The notes: a model not told the origin generated them from the sequence alone. Positions 1 to 11,926 are shown, counted from the first letter of the stretch. The stretch is 50,907 nt of DNA from Zygnema cylindricum (GCA_037447655.1 JBBHKE010001406.1:64001-114907), one strand, 5' to 3'. Made by a program: numbers and translations.

Positions 1-1159
1 GTGCAGAATCTGCTTACATAGTTATTTCCGCTGTGAAATTTGCTTCGAATTCAATAAATCTCTTACCTATAACTTTATAATATTAACATGTGGAGAATCT
101 TTGACGAATCTAATCATGCACAAAGCGATATATATTACATATATATTATATATTTATAATTTCTATAATTGTAAGTGCTTAAATAGACCCTCAAAAATGA
201 CATAGTTGATTAAAACTGGTGAAACTTTAGCATTTGATTGCATTAGTCAAAGAAACATTTCTATTTCCAATGACTAATTGGATGTGGTGACTATGGTTCT
301 GAATTTATATGTTTACCGACCGAACTTTTGAGATTTTCAAGCATTTTATGGACGACTGCTATCCAATAGAAGTTTATATGACCTACAACGACACTTGAAA
401 TCGGAATATTTAAGCATACATGTTTAAAAATATAAGTTGAGTGTTGAATACCAACACTTGCTGAATCTTTTAGGGAGTATCCTTTTTTTAGCATGTTCCA
501 GCTGACATCCACAAACTTTTACAGAAAAGATGATGATTCAGGTTTGAACAACACTTAATATTTGTGGATTTCACTGTGAAACTTCGCGGTCCCTGAATAA
601 AAAGGGGGGAATTTCACCTTCAAAATTTCTTTTTAAATAAATTCAGGTCTGCACATTTTTTTGTAAAACGTGGGAAATGTAATTTTAGGCTTGCCGAGCA
701 GTTTTGGTTACTCCATCTTTTGCCTCCAATGAACTAAGTGACTATAATCGAGGATAAAGTTTATATTTTCAAGAATTTGGGAAAATTCTGTTTGTTTTTT
801 GCGAAATAAAACGTTTAGGTAGCCTTAAACGAAATGTATCTGGAGATCTCTTATGTAAGACCTTTCAAGTTTAGTATCAAAACAGAAAAGTGCCTAATTT
901 GAGGTAGACATGTATTTCGTAATTAAATTTTGCGTTTGTGAGTGCAACTTTGGCTCTAATCCAAAGAAATATACATTTTGAAAGAAGTTGGTGTCTTGCT
1001 TTGTCAACGAACAACCTAAATACAATTTCATTTCATTGTTAGATATTGCAACTTTTCATTGCTCTTCGTAACGGAAGTCTATTAAAACGTAATTTGTCAA
1101 ATTTTTTGAAGTGGTTCAAGGATTTTAAATGGCCTCAACCCTTTTTTTGTGTCGTTTAG
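1..1159. other. No gene seen (AT-rich; possibly intron or upstream part of the LysM gene)
   Basis: I see no convincing exon here. An in-frame ATG at 1129 precedes the EGF exon by only ten codons, but it lies across a good splice acceptor (a T-rich run ending in GTTTAG at 1159). I therefore prefer to read the stretch as intron or flank, with the true 5' exons left of or hidden in this stretch. Confidence 0.4.
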
Positions 1160-3568
1160 CCTCTCCATGTACCTTCACATCACGCAACCCTTGTGGAATG
1201 GGAACCTGCGTGGACTCTAAGGACAAACCGGGAACGTATGCTTGCGTTTGTGTGAAGGGTTATGCGGTGGAGGATGCAGACGGTTCTCTCTCGTGTGTTC
1301 CAGGTGGGTTATGTTTACTTTCGTCTTATTGCACGAGAATTCCACTCTTTCAAGTGATATAATCAAATACGAATGTGATCATTTACCTATTTTTACTTAC
1401 TTAAGTAGAGAATCATATTCGATCAAAATTAGTACAAATCCAACCTCAGAAGGCACAAAGCTCTACTGTAGACCCTTCAACGTTCTTGGAAAGATGTATT
1501 TTTTCAAAACTTTACATAGATTAAGGTTATTCTTGGGTTCAACACTAATGTACGTTTCACAGTTTCTAATCCTTCAATACATCACAAGTTTTATTGTGAT
1601 AAGGAAAATCATAAGGAAAGTCATAATTACATGCGTCCATGTCTATGCACGTTATTAAAAATGATATTGAAGAAACATTTCATATGTTTAATCAATGCCA
1701 CATGTAAATGCATGACGTAAATTTGGGGCAATGCTAACGTAAAACACTTTTTTGGTTATTATAACAGTATTGTAAGTTTTTGTTGATATCCACCAATGTT
1801 TTCTCTTCAAACTTGTTTTTCTCTTCATGGTTTTTTTTTTGTTTCAGCCGCCGCTACGGTAGGGGCAAAAGAGTATGTTGTGCCAGTTGGTGGATCTATT
1901 TCTTGCTCGACTATCTTCACAACATATGGCATCTCACAACAAATCTTTTTGAAACAGAATAAGGTTTTATTTCTATCACTTTTAATGCCCTGTTGTTTAT
2001 CGTATTTACCGTCAAACCGCTAGTATTGTTCTTCAATGACTCCAGCAAGTATCATATTGTTTTGGAAATGGAAGGGTGTAATGGCAGTAGTCCTTTGCAC
2101 AGATGTATGGTATGACATAGGCCTGACACCATTGCGAAAGTGCATTTGGGTTGAGCTCCAGAACTTGAACTGCAACCAGCTTCTCCCAAAAGGTGCCAAA
2201 GTTAATGTCACCAATTCCATAGAATGTTCCCTAATTTATGCAGCGGAAGAGATAAGTTTACGTTCTTGTGAACCATGCAATTTATTTTTTAATTCAATTT
2301 GATTTACACGTGCTTAGATCTTTTGAGCTGTGATTCACCTCTTTTTTTCTTTCTAGAGTGGTTTTAGCTAATTGCCCCATTATTATAGTCTTCTAAAATA
2401 GCAATTCAATTTGAGTCCTTAATTACTTTAAATAGCTGATCAATGCAAAATCGAACTTTCCACGGCGATACATGTGGTTCCATCAAGTTTACTTTTAAAC
2501 TCGACATATACTTCGACCTCGATGGCCCAAATTCTCTAAATCTGAGCTTGAACTGCTCAACTTTGAAACCATATTAACAGGTTGTTTTGGAATACCTTAA
2601 CCCTACATTTCAAAATCTGGATTCATGAATGGACATAAATAGAAAGTGCAATGTAATTTCCCTTAATCTCTGACGAGTTTGTATACTGTTGTGTTAACAT
2701 CATCATCATGTCACTTAGACATCCTAAATTACTAAAAGTTTTGTTGTATCCGTTTGGAAATTAAATTCATTTTTGCTAGATATGCATTTCAAAGGGAGTT
2801 TTACCATTTCGTGGACCTTGTACCCGTCCATATAGCGTTAAGCGGGGGGAAACGTGCCCAACCATTATTCGTCAATATATGAATGGAGACGTGACAAAAT
2901 TCTATTCCCTGAACCCTGGTGTGTATTGTGGTCGTATCCGGTTATATTCCGACGTCGAAAACACCTTTCAGCAGGAGGTGAGAATAATTCCAATACATCA
3001 ACATTCATCTTACTTTTTAATGTCCAATCCATAACAAATATCCGGAAAACATACCAAGTTTATTATTTGCCTGTTTAATGCTGATTGGCTCAAAGTTTTC
3101 CTCATTCATACTTGCGATTTACAAGTTTATTGGATACCATCTCCCGTGATTATGCTTGTCAGATTAGTATTATGGATGCGAGAATACTGTGGTCTTTGCA
3201 ATCTCCTATACTAAGTATTTAAGCCCTTTGTGGTTGCCTTTTGTCTTTACGCAAAGTCTACCTATTGTGGCTTATAATGTTCATAATGGCTGTTGTATCT
3301 CTTTTGCCTCCAGGTTTGCTTAGACAGTGTGGACCTTGGAGGTGCAGCTAAAAACTGCAAAGAAACAGTTGTCACATTGGCAACATCACACACCTGTGGC
3401 AGTTTGATTACGAAGTTCTTTAAAGACGATCCTAACACAAAAATAAAACCTGCATCCTTTCTCACTTTAAATAAGTTCGGATGTACCAACACTGCACTTA
3501 ACACTGCTCGTGCGAAGGCCAAAAGAAACAGCACAATTCCCATAATTTGTACTCCAAAACTGAGATAA
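1160..3568 (+). CDS. EGF-like plus multi-LysM domain protein, 5'-partial gene, five visible exons
   Basis: Exons at 1160-1303, 1848-1963, 2162-2200, 2780-2974 and 3314-3568 join in frame across GT..AG introns and end at TAA 3566-3568. Exon 1 is a phase 1-1 EGF-like module (cysteine pattern with NPCGMGTC and YACVCVKGY). Exon 2 starts a LysM domain (YVVPVGGSISC) that the 39-nt microexon completes (NLNCNQLLPKGAK). Exon 4 carries a second LysM (YSVKRGETCPTII, then SLNPGVYCG). Exon 5 carries a third, weaker LysM-like unit (TCGSLITKFF, LNKFGC, IPIICTP). LysM modules bind N-acetylglucosamine glycans such as chitin or peptidoglycan, and the many cysteines suggest an extracellular protein. No membrane segment or kinase follows, so a secreted carbohydrate-binding role is inferred. 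The microexon donor (AAA|GTTAAT) is weak and the start is not visible. The LysM assignment is firm for exons 2-4; the full domain architecture is less certain. Confidence 0.75.
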
Positions 3569-4228
3569 GGGAGTGTACGGAAATCTTAGGTCAAATATGA
3601 CAAGAAGGAAATTGACTCCTTCCTAATTCTGTCGAAGGATGTTATTTACTGTTCTTTTTAGTTTCTGGTTACATATTTTTTTGCCAACTTGGGTACTGTA
3701 TTTATTTCAAGTAAGAAATTTTGCTGAAAAGTTGTAAGAGTGCTTTTATCACTTCTTCAAACTTTTGTAGTGGAAGATGCTTTTGCGAATTCCGTCACTA
3801 ACTTCAGTGTGAATTTGTAGAACAGTGTTAAGAGGTATAAAAATGATTTTGCTACCGCTTTGTAGTTTGAGTCACTTGTAACTTTTTGAATATCGTTTCC
3901 ATAATTCTTTGAAGTATGAATGTTTGGACCAAAATTGATGATTTTAGGACTTATTATTGCTTATGCATACTTCTTGAGTGATTACCTCTTTGAGAATTGG
4001 GGTTCTTTATTTACTTTCAATCAGGAAAATATAAATCATTGCTAAGTCTTCAAGACTGATTTTATAGCTACTTCATAATTTCTGAGTCACTTCCGTATTT
4101 GCAATTTTGATTCCCTTGTTCACTTCAAGCATGAATTTGTAGTTTGAAGTCTTTTTTTTTTATTTTTATGATTATCCACAAATGTTATATGTTTGTTTGC
4201 CTCATTTGTAAAATCATACTTAGCTTCA
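3569..4228. other. 3' flank of the LysM gene, no gene seen
   Basis: AT-rich sequence with no exon-like stretch. I could not identify a canonical AATAAA close to the stop codon, so the 3' end of the transcript is not placed. Confidence 0.4.
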
Positions 4229-4806
4229 TGTTCATTTTATTCTCATTCATGTCACATTCATATTCATGTCACATTCTCATTCATGTCACATTCACATCTA
4301 TGTGACATTCACATTTTTGTCACATTCACATTCATGTCACATTCACATTCTTGTCACATTCACATTCATGTGAACATTCACAATCATGCCAAATTTGAAT
4401 TCTTGTCAAATTCACATTCCCGTCACATTCACATTCATGCCGATATTCACATTAATGTCATTTAGAGTCATATCACATTCACATTCACATTCATGTCAAC
4501 ATTCAAATTGATGTTACATTCACATTCATGTCACATTCACATTCTTGTCACATTCACATTATTTTCACATTCACATTCATTTCACATTCACATCCATGTG
4601 AACATTCACAATCATGTCAAATTTGAATTCTTGTCAAATTCATATTCTCGTCACATTCACAGTCATATCACATTCATGTCACATTCTCATTTATGTCACA
4701 TTCAAATTCTTATCGCATTCTAGTTTATATCAGCATTCACATTCATGACAACTTCACATTCATGTGAACATTCAAATTCATGTCAACATTCACATTCAAG
4801 TCACAG
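4229..4806. repeat. Minisatellite, core CACATTCATGT
   Basis: Degenerate tandem array built from short units of the form CACATTCATGT and CACATTCTTGT, with a longer higher-order period. A block with AACATTCACAATCATG followed by CAAATTTGAATTCTTGTC occurs twice (near 4372 and 4600). The open frames across it, rich in His and Ser, are artefacts of the repeat. Confidence 0.9.
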
Positions 4807-5102
4807 CACACTCACCCACAAATTCCCTACAAAACTAGAGGGAATGGGAGGGGGGATTAGGAGCGATGAGGTGGTTGGGTGGCAGTGGGAGGGGAGGAAT
4901 TTCTTTACCCACATTTGGGGTCTACCCACAACGCAAACAAGGTAAGGTCCACAATGTGGAACATCATAAACGGAGTGAAGTGACGTGGTGATGAAGTGGA
5001 GAATTGACGTGACTTGATGTGACGTGACATCTCATGCGAGAATGGCCACAGGAATGGTCGAAAGAATGGCAATAGAAAGTCTCGCATGGTGACGGTAGGA
5101 AT

Positions 5103-6380
5103 CAGAGGTCGCAAAAGTCAAAATTTTACATGACCGAAACCGACCGTTTTTTTTTTTCAAAATCTGAGTAACCAACGCCCGACCGGGTTATGCCACGCTC
5201 CAAAATTGTTAATCGTTAACCGACCGACGTTTCCGAAAATAAAAGTTAACCGAAACTCGATTTCTCTCGACTAACAGTGCCCGCCCGTAACCAAAAAAGT
5301 ACAAAATTAACTAATGAACGACGTATGAATAAGCCAATAATTACAATTTGTCGCTTTCCCTAAGATTTGCGAAATGAATAGTGTTTACTACCGTGTCAGA
5401 TTTGCGACACTTTGTCGCATTCCCTAAGATTTGCGAAATGAATACTGTACTGCACCGCGAATCATTATTAGTGTCAAAGTTTAAATAGTGTTGAATAAAA
5501 TTTACCGTAATTGATGCTAATTAAGAATTTGAAAATTTTCAAATAAAAGGTGTATTCTAATTTCGGTGTTAATGCTAATTTGGGAACAGCAGAAATGGAA
5601 TACTTGTCGTACAATTATATACAATAATATATGTATCCGTACAAAATATTAGAAATCGTACGCCGTTGCGAAATTTGAATATCCGTACATGTCAGACTAA
5701 TTTACGTGTTAGACTAATCCCGTTTTTTTAGCGCACGTTCCTTTGCGTGCGCGTCTGATTTAATTCATCTTTTTGTAAATTTTCACTTTAAAAGGTACAT
5801 TTATGTACAGTCTAACATCGACTATACACCACACTATTTATATCTTATTGTACTTTCGATTTTTACGCTATTTTTGTACTGTACTTTAATTAAAGTAAAG
5901 GAAATATTTAATTCATCTATCATATGGTACCTTAATTAACGTCAAGGAAAAATTAAAATCATGTATCCTATTTGAAAAAAAAAAAAAAAAATTAAGAACC
6001 CAAATTAGAGTTATTGACACTAATAACGATTCGCGGTGTACCGTGTCAGATTTGCGACGCTTTGTCGCGTTCCCTAAGATTAGCAGAATGAATATTTTAC
6101 TATTGTGTCATATTTGCGACGCTAATCATGATGTCACTTACTTCCACGATACCAAAGAGTACAAAGTACAATAATGTTGGATTGTATGGACAGTACAAAA
6201 GTTTCATTTTTTTTGGTTTTTTAGTTAACCGACCGTAACCGACCATTTTTTTTTTTCTGGTGAATCAACCGACCGCAACCGCCCGGTCCTAAAAATTTGG
6301 CAACCGAACCCGTTCCTGATCCGGCGCGGGCGGTCGGTTAACGGTCGGTCACGGTTTTGGTTGACCGTTTGCGACCTCTG
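5103..6380. mobile_element. Non-autonomous hAT-like DNA transposon with 8-bp TSD
   Basis: Terminal inverted repeats begin CAGAGGTCGCAAA at the left and end TTTGCGACCTCTG at the right. The subterminal parts are also inverted (CCGAAACCGACCG against CGGTCGGTCACGG). A perfect 8-bp direct repeat, GTAGGAAT, flanks it at 5095-5102 and 6381-6388, as expected of the hAT superfamily. No transposase is encoded. About 590 bp of its interior is a nested M1 MITE, and a ~56-bp unit containing GTCAGATTTGCGAC is repeated on both sides of that insert. Confidence 0.88.
5453..6040. mobile_element. M1-family MITE copy nested in the hAT-like element
   Basis: Inverted ends CACCGCGAATCATTATTAG and CTAATAACGATTCGCGGTG define a copy of the MITE family (M1) that recurs in this window. 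Internal blocks shared with other copies include CACACTATTTA and a stretch close to CCAAATTAGAGTTATTGA. No coding capacity. Confidence 0.75.
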
Positions 6381-6960
6381 GTAGGAATGCAGTTTCGCTA
6401 CAGCGAGTATCGCTCGTATCAAATATCGTACGAGGAACGACAGCGCGATACTTTTTTAATCGCTTATCATTACGATATGTGATATGCAAGGTATCGGTTT
6501 GAATCAACAAAAAATCGTTACGATGCTGTACAGAACGCTGTGTATCGCTTTCAATGAATAGTGATTCACGGAGTAGCGATACTCGGTGCACTCTACCGTA
6601 TAGTACTGTTCTGTCGATTTTAGTTCAAGACAGAGGCGCTAGGAGGAAAAGAGGTCGCCGTAGGAATTCAGTTGGGGTGTGGATACCTTCGCGTGCACAC
6701 TCTGTTGGGGAGCTTTTGACCCTCCTCAGTGCCACGTTACTTTTTGGGTTTCGCGTACGGTTCTGTACTTAGAGAGGAACTTCGCCTGACACGTCGTCTC
6801 CGGGAGTTTTGTACGGATCGTATATTTTTTATGTATGGAATAGAGTGATACGGCTTCATCTGTCGCAGTTTTCTGTCGGATGGAGGCGAGGAAGAAGAAG
6901 GTTTCTTTTTAATAAGGAGTTTCTCTTTATTTTCTTCCTTTCATTTTTTTGCAGGATTAA
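6381..6960. other. No gene seen; CGATAC-rich stretch at 6396-6620
   Basis: The first part is rich in scattered, partly inverted ATCGNTAC/CGATAC motifs like the subterminal motifs of the hAT-like elements nearby, and may be an eroded element. The short open frames show no recognisable domain. Confidence 0.35.
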
Positions 6961-7713
6961 CTTCTGTTATTATGTAAATGTATGTATCTATGTATATTTC
7001 ATGTAATATATGTAATTCACATAAGTTATATGTAATATCTATAATTGTTAAAATATATGATGTATTTACATTCTGGTTATTGTTATTATACATATATAAT
7101 ATAATCCTAAGAATCTGCAAAACCAGAGATGCTCTCTCCAGTCAACTCACACCTCCCCTACCCCTCCCTAAGGGGAGAGGAGAGGAGAGGGGAGGCAAAG
7201 CAGGGAAGGGGAGGGGGGGATGAGGGGGATGAGGGGGATGAGGGGGATGAGGGAGGCCAGATGCGAGGTGCAGGGTGCAGGGAAAAGAGAGGAAGGACAG
7301 GGTGTTTCTCTCAAGACTCAAGGCAAGGGGAGGAATTCCCCCACCCTCTAAAGGGAGAGAGAGTGGTGATGGGCAACCCACAGGGAGGGAAAAAACCCTC
7401 TGTGAAGACCTTCACCCTTTCCCTCTTTCTCAGCCTCTGCCTCTCCCTTTCTCTCTCCCTCTCCCTCTTTCTCAGTCTCTGCCTCTGTCTCTTTCTCTCC
7501 CTTTGCCTATCTCTCCCTCTCTCTCTTCATTTTTCCTCTCCATCTCCCTCTCCCTCCCCCTTTGCCCTATGCCTTTGCCTCTCCCTCTCTCCTTTCCCTC
7601 TCCATCCACCTCCTTCCCCTCCTCCCTCCCTCCTCCTCCTCCTCCTCCTCCCTCCTCTGTCCTCTCCTCCGTCCATTTTCTTTTCCCTCTTCTCCACTTT
7701 CGCTACCTCATAA
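6961..7713. repeat. Composite low-complexity repeat (AT-rich, GA-rich, conserved core, CT-rich), copy 1
   Basis: An AT-rich stretch (6961-7110) passes into a GA/GGGGATGA-rich stretch, a conserved core (about 7348-7411, including CCCTCTGTGAAGACCTTC) and a long CT-rich tract. The same order and the same core recur at about 49740-50780, so this is a dispersed repeat unit and not just local low complexity. The open frames here are compositional. Confidence 0.7.
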
Positions 7714-8073
7714 GTGAAGTGCTCAACCAAAATACAGCGATTCGCTCCCATAAAATAGTTGAATTGCATAAAAATCACTAACAGGTGTTCTAATTCCACT
7801 AGTGTTTTAGTACAATTTTAGCTATAAAGAACCCTTTTTTTGAGGATTGAAATAACTCTAATAACCCAAGAAAAACATCAACATTCGATAAAATAAGACT
7901 TAGATATCGTTGTTTCTTGTTTAGGTTTGTATATGTTTTTTATGTATACATGGTGACGTCTACATATGTTTATATTTTTACATGTTTGTATCTATATATG
8001 TTTATGTTCATACATTTTTTGTATATATATATATATATATGTTTGTGTTATATACATGTTTATGTTTACTAGT
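7714..8073. other. No gene seen; TA/TG-rich simple repeats near 7925-8064
   Basis: AT-rich sequence ending in TATGTTTATGT-type and (TA)n simple repeats. No exon or element recognised. Confidence 0.4.
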
Positions 8074-8225
8074 GTTGTGTATCGGCAAGGATTTGCCGAT
8101 AATCGATATGTACCTTTTTTTCGGTTGCCGATAATCGATAAATCAAAACTGGTGTTATCGCCGATAAAACACCGATAATATCGGTTTTTTATTACGATAA
8201 CACCGATACCGATATCTATCGGAGA
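8074..8225. mobile_element. Possible hAT-like terminus with CCGATAATCGAT subterminal motifs
   Basis: It begins TAGTGTTGTGTATCGG and is followed by repeated ATCGGTG, CCGATA and ATCGATA motifs. This matches the style of the complete element at 13995-14813 (TAGTGTTGGGTATC). An opposite-facing end, CGATACACAACACTA, is at 49027-49041, but the flanks do not match, so no full element is claimed. Confidence 0.4.
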
Positions 8226-8729
8226 TAACTGTACAGACCGTACAATTAACTGTGCGGTTTATTCCGCGGACGCGCCAACGACCCCCTCCCCCCCGGTTTT
8301 CGGCAAGAAATCGCGATTTTTGTTTGATTTTTTTTTTTTTTTGGGGTTTTACTTTGGTTCCATGCTCGCGTACCCTTCCTGAATGCCCTTTTGACTGTAA
8401 GTTTATTTTGCAAGGTTATATGCGCCCTCATATCACTTCCATAGTTTGTCTTTATTGGTTTTTTACTTTTAAATGCATTTTCCAGTCCATTTTAAAAACA
8501 ATCAGCAATAAGGTAGGGAAAAATAATAACATACGTTGAAATTTCAGATTTGGACGATTATGCGCCTTTGTTGCAGATTCCACATTCATTGATTCGGTAC
8601 ATGGCGTTGTTTATGGCATATTTTTCGGGATATTTTTAGTCCAGCTTAGGGGCATCAACATACAAGTTTCCTATGCCTCAATTCACCAACATACATAATC
8701 AATTAACCATACAGTTGGAAATTTGCTAG
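8226..8729. other. No gene seen
   Basis: Unique-looking AT-rich DNA with a poly-T run near 8330. No domain found in any short open frame. Confidence 0.4.
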
Positions 8730-9262
8730 ATTGCCAAATTTCCGAAATCTCAAACTTCCAAAATCATAAATGTCATAATTTTAAAAATTCAATAACCAAA
8801 TTCTTACTGTTTTAAAATTTGCGAAATGACCTATTTCAAATTGTGAAAGTTCTAAAATTTATACAATCTCCATCAATCTTTAATGTCAGAATTTTAAGAA
8901 TTCAATTTCTAAACATTCAATGTTTTACATTTTCTAGAATCAAGGATTTCAAATCTTGCAAATTTTGAAATTCATACAATTCCAGAAATCTTCAATGTCA
9001 TAATTTTAAGAATTCAATTTCCAAACATTCAATTGTTTACATTTTATAGAATCAATGATTTCAAATCATGCAAATTCTGAAATTCATACAATAAAAATTC
9101 AATTTTTTACATTTTATAGAATCAATGATTTCAAATCATGCAAATTCTGAAATTCATACAATTCCAGAAATCTTCAATGTCATAATTTTAAGAATTTAAT
9201 TTCCAACTATTCAATGTTTTAAATTTTGCAAAATAACTGATTTTAAATCATACAAATTCTAA
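8730..9262. repeat. AT-rich tandem repeat, unit about 112 bp
   Basis: Units contain GAAATTCATACAATTCCAG, TCTTCAATGTCATAATTTTA and TTTCAAATCATGCAAATTCT in fixed order. Clear units start near 8844, 8966, 9082 (shortened by an internal deletion) and 9150; the units before 8844 are more eroded. Confidence 0.85.
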
Positions 9263-9418
9263 AATCCTTACCTTTTTAATTCGTACCCTCTAAAAATCTA
9301 AAATGTTTCAACCGTATATTCTACAAATGTACCAGAAAAAAAATTTACCACTTCAATATTTTGTTTTGGAATAACATTTCCATCAATCTCCAATTTCTTT
9401 TGCCGATTCCCTTGGTCG

Positions 9419-10290
9419 TTATCCATTCCCAACCCTATTTTCCACATTATAGTCATTTCTTCCTTCTTTTTGAATCGCCTTCCCTTTTTCATCATGGATA
9501 TTGATAAGGGATTCTATTGCTTTCCAAGATCCTTTTAAAAATATTAGCTTTTCAACGGATTTCGGACTAAGCCGGTTCTGTTTCGCCGTGGCAATTTGAC
9601 CGACAGCTGAATATACCCGCGCTAAAGGAGTCGAAGTAGCGGGTAAAGCTAAAACTATTTGAGCTAAAGAGCTCAATGTTGGAAGCAAGTGACATTTTTT
9701 GGCCCACCTTCATCACGAGTGAGTTCATGATCAGAATTTTTTGGAGGAATTTCCATTTCGGACGTGGAGGACATAACTAACACTACTTTTTGGGTCATAA
9801 AAATATCATCATCATCCTCATCATCCGTAGCCACCCCTTTACAATAGAGATACTATATGTTCCAACATTCCACCTTCAGCACCAACGTAAGTTGGTTTGT
9901 TTTTTGGATCCACCGCACAAACAATAAACATTTTCACAGGGAGGGTCGCAAGCTCAAGAGTGCCACACATCGTTTCAAAATTACATGCCATCTCGAATGC
10001 AATTTGGTAAATTGGGGAATGTCCATCATTCCCAATTAAGGTGCCATCAACCACATTCTTCAATAGTTTCACTAGTGAGTTTATTTTAATCGGAACCCAG
10101 CTCAATGTTACATAAGTTTCTTCTTCGAACACTCTTTGAGCTACCATAAAAGGCTTTAAAAGAGTGACGCCTCATTCAATTACAGTCCATTGCTCTTCAC
10201 TTAATTTGGCGGAAACTAAGTTTCCAAAAAACCTAAATGACCAATCTGTCACGCCGTGATTCCTAGGTCCAGAGTTACATACGCCTCACA
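9419..10290 (-). pseudogene. Broken hAT-superfamily transposase, C-terminal half
   Basis: Read on the minus strand, 10290 to about 9839 gives a hAT-like middle region (LSEEQW, then after an in-frame stop LLKPFMVAQ, EEETYVTLSW and VKLLKNVVDG). The stretch 9688-9419 gives the hAT C-terminal dimerisation motif (LPTLSSLAQIVLALPATSTP, then YSAVGQI and NRLSPKSVEKL). hAT transposases cut and paste elements with 8-bp target duplications, and this family signature is clear. The reading frame is broken by a stop near 10166 and by a shift between the two blocks, and the N-terminal BED finger and most catalytic residues are missing, so this copy is dead. Three hAT-like non-autonomous elements lie within 11 kb, but none shares recognisable ends with this fragment, whose own termini I could not find. 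Confidence 0.85.
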
Positions 10291-11320
10291 CTACTAATTG
10301 TTCAAAAAAAGAAGAGAAACCTCCAACGGGATTATTGTAATATTAATGCGACTATTCCACACTAAATAATGAGCGGTGAGGCTATTCCACATCATGGTCG
10401 TCCTCAATGGACAATGAATGCCCACTGCAATTCTAGATTAATCCAGACTCTCATTCACAAAAAGACAAAAAACGACAATTGCTTATTTGATTAATCAAGT
10501 GAAGCATTTACTTTCCCCTTAAATACTTTCCCCCTTTTCCCTCTCCCCCCTTTTCCCTCCCTCCTTTTCTCTTCTTTCTCTCCCCTTTCCTCTCCTCATT
10601 TTCCTCTCCCCCTTTTCCCTCTCCCCCCTTTGCCCTCTCCACGCTTTTCCCCTTGGAGGAAGTATTGGATTTCGACCCATAAAGAACGGCGTAAATCTAT
10701 TTTTTAATGGTTACTAAATGAAGTTTTATCGTATACTTTTGCAATAAAGTACGACTAAACAATGGGAAAGTGCGCATATAAATGAAGGATATTGTTATGA
10801 AGACATCTTACGATTACAGACGCCGTACTTTAATCTCAAATTCCGATTGTCAAAGCTCACCTCCTTTTTGTACTTTATGTACCGGTGAAAAAAAAAAGTT
10901 GCGAAACAAAATAAATCAATGAAAGGGAAATTCAATTAATCGAAAAGGGAAACAATAGGACACAAACACATTTACAACTTTCAAAAATCAACACTAACTT
11001 CCCATTGCACCATTTATTTTGTCGTAATGAAACAAAAGTCTCACAAACATGTCAACATCTCGACTTCCTTTCACAACCTTTTGTCCTACTTTCCAATGTA
11101 TCTACTCTAAGAGTTCAAACATATATATATTATATTTTAGTCCAATTTTCTAACTCTTAGGGTTAAACTGTCCCGAGATGATAATTGCATATCCGTGTTA
11201 TTTAGCGATATACAAACAGGAACATCCATGTTTTTTGTCATCTACCAACTTATGTGCCGCCTATAATTTGCAATCGACCGAAAGATCAGCCTTTGTTCTT
11301 GCCTCTGTAGTCAGAATTAA
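10291..11320. other. No gene seen; CT-rich tract at about 10515-10650
   Basis: A pyrimidine tract with CCCCTTTTCCCTCTCC-type units is followed by AT-rich unique DNA. No exon recognised. Confidence 0.4.
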
Positions 11321-11850
11321 ATGACCAAAATATGACCAAAAGATGACGAAAAATGGACCAAAAAATTGGCCAAAAATGGACCAAAAAATGACAAAAATGA
11401 CCAGAAAAAACCAAAATACGAAGACCAAAAAATGACAAAAAATGGAACAAAAAAACACCAAAAGATGAACATAAAAATAATCAAAAGATGACCAAAAGAA
11501 GACCGAAAAATTGGCCAAAAGATGACCAAAAAATTGGCCGAAAATGGACCAAAAATTGACCAAAAATGGATCAAAATTAGACCAGAAAAAGACGAAAAGA
11601 TGAACAAAAGATGGCCAAAACATGACCAAAACATGAGCGAAAGATGAAAAAAAATTATCAAAAGTCGACTAAAAGATGACCAAAAAATGAACAAAAATGG
11701 ACCCAAAAAAGAAACAAAATATGACCAAAAAATTACCAAATATAGACCAAAAAATTACAAAAAATATACCAAAAGATGACCAAAAGATGGCCAAAAATTT
11801 CCCAGAAATTGACCAAAAATATGTCCAAAAAATGATCATAAAATGATAAA
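11321..11850. repeat. Minisatellite, core ATGACCAAAA
   Basis: Around forty short units of about 10-15 bp on the pattern (A)GATGACCAAAA, AATGGACCAAAA or ATTGGCCAAAA. Long Phe/Trp-rich open frames on the minus strand are by-products of the repeat. Confidence 0.9.
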
Positions 11851-11926
11851 TAAACGAATAAAAGAGTTTGGAAAATCCATTGCATTCCTTTCATTCTTCA
11901 AACGATATAAAATATATATATATACA

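Noticed and set aside
1129-1159. ATG at 1129 as the true start of the EGF-LysM protein
   Set aside because: The stretch is a pyrimidine-rich splice acceptor and would give only a ten-residue leader, too short for a signal peptide.
7129-7713. 194-residue open frame and its antisense partner
   Set aside because: Purely low-complexity purine/pyrimidine sequence, with no domain.
8730-9262. CRISPR-like array
   Set aside because: Units of ~112 bp are contiguous and lack unique spacers; the context is eukaryotic.
11261-11739. Phe/Trp-rich minus-strand frames as a membrane protein
   Set aside because: They are translations of the ATGACCAAAA minisatellite.
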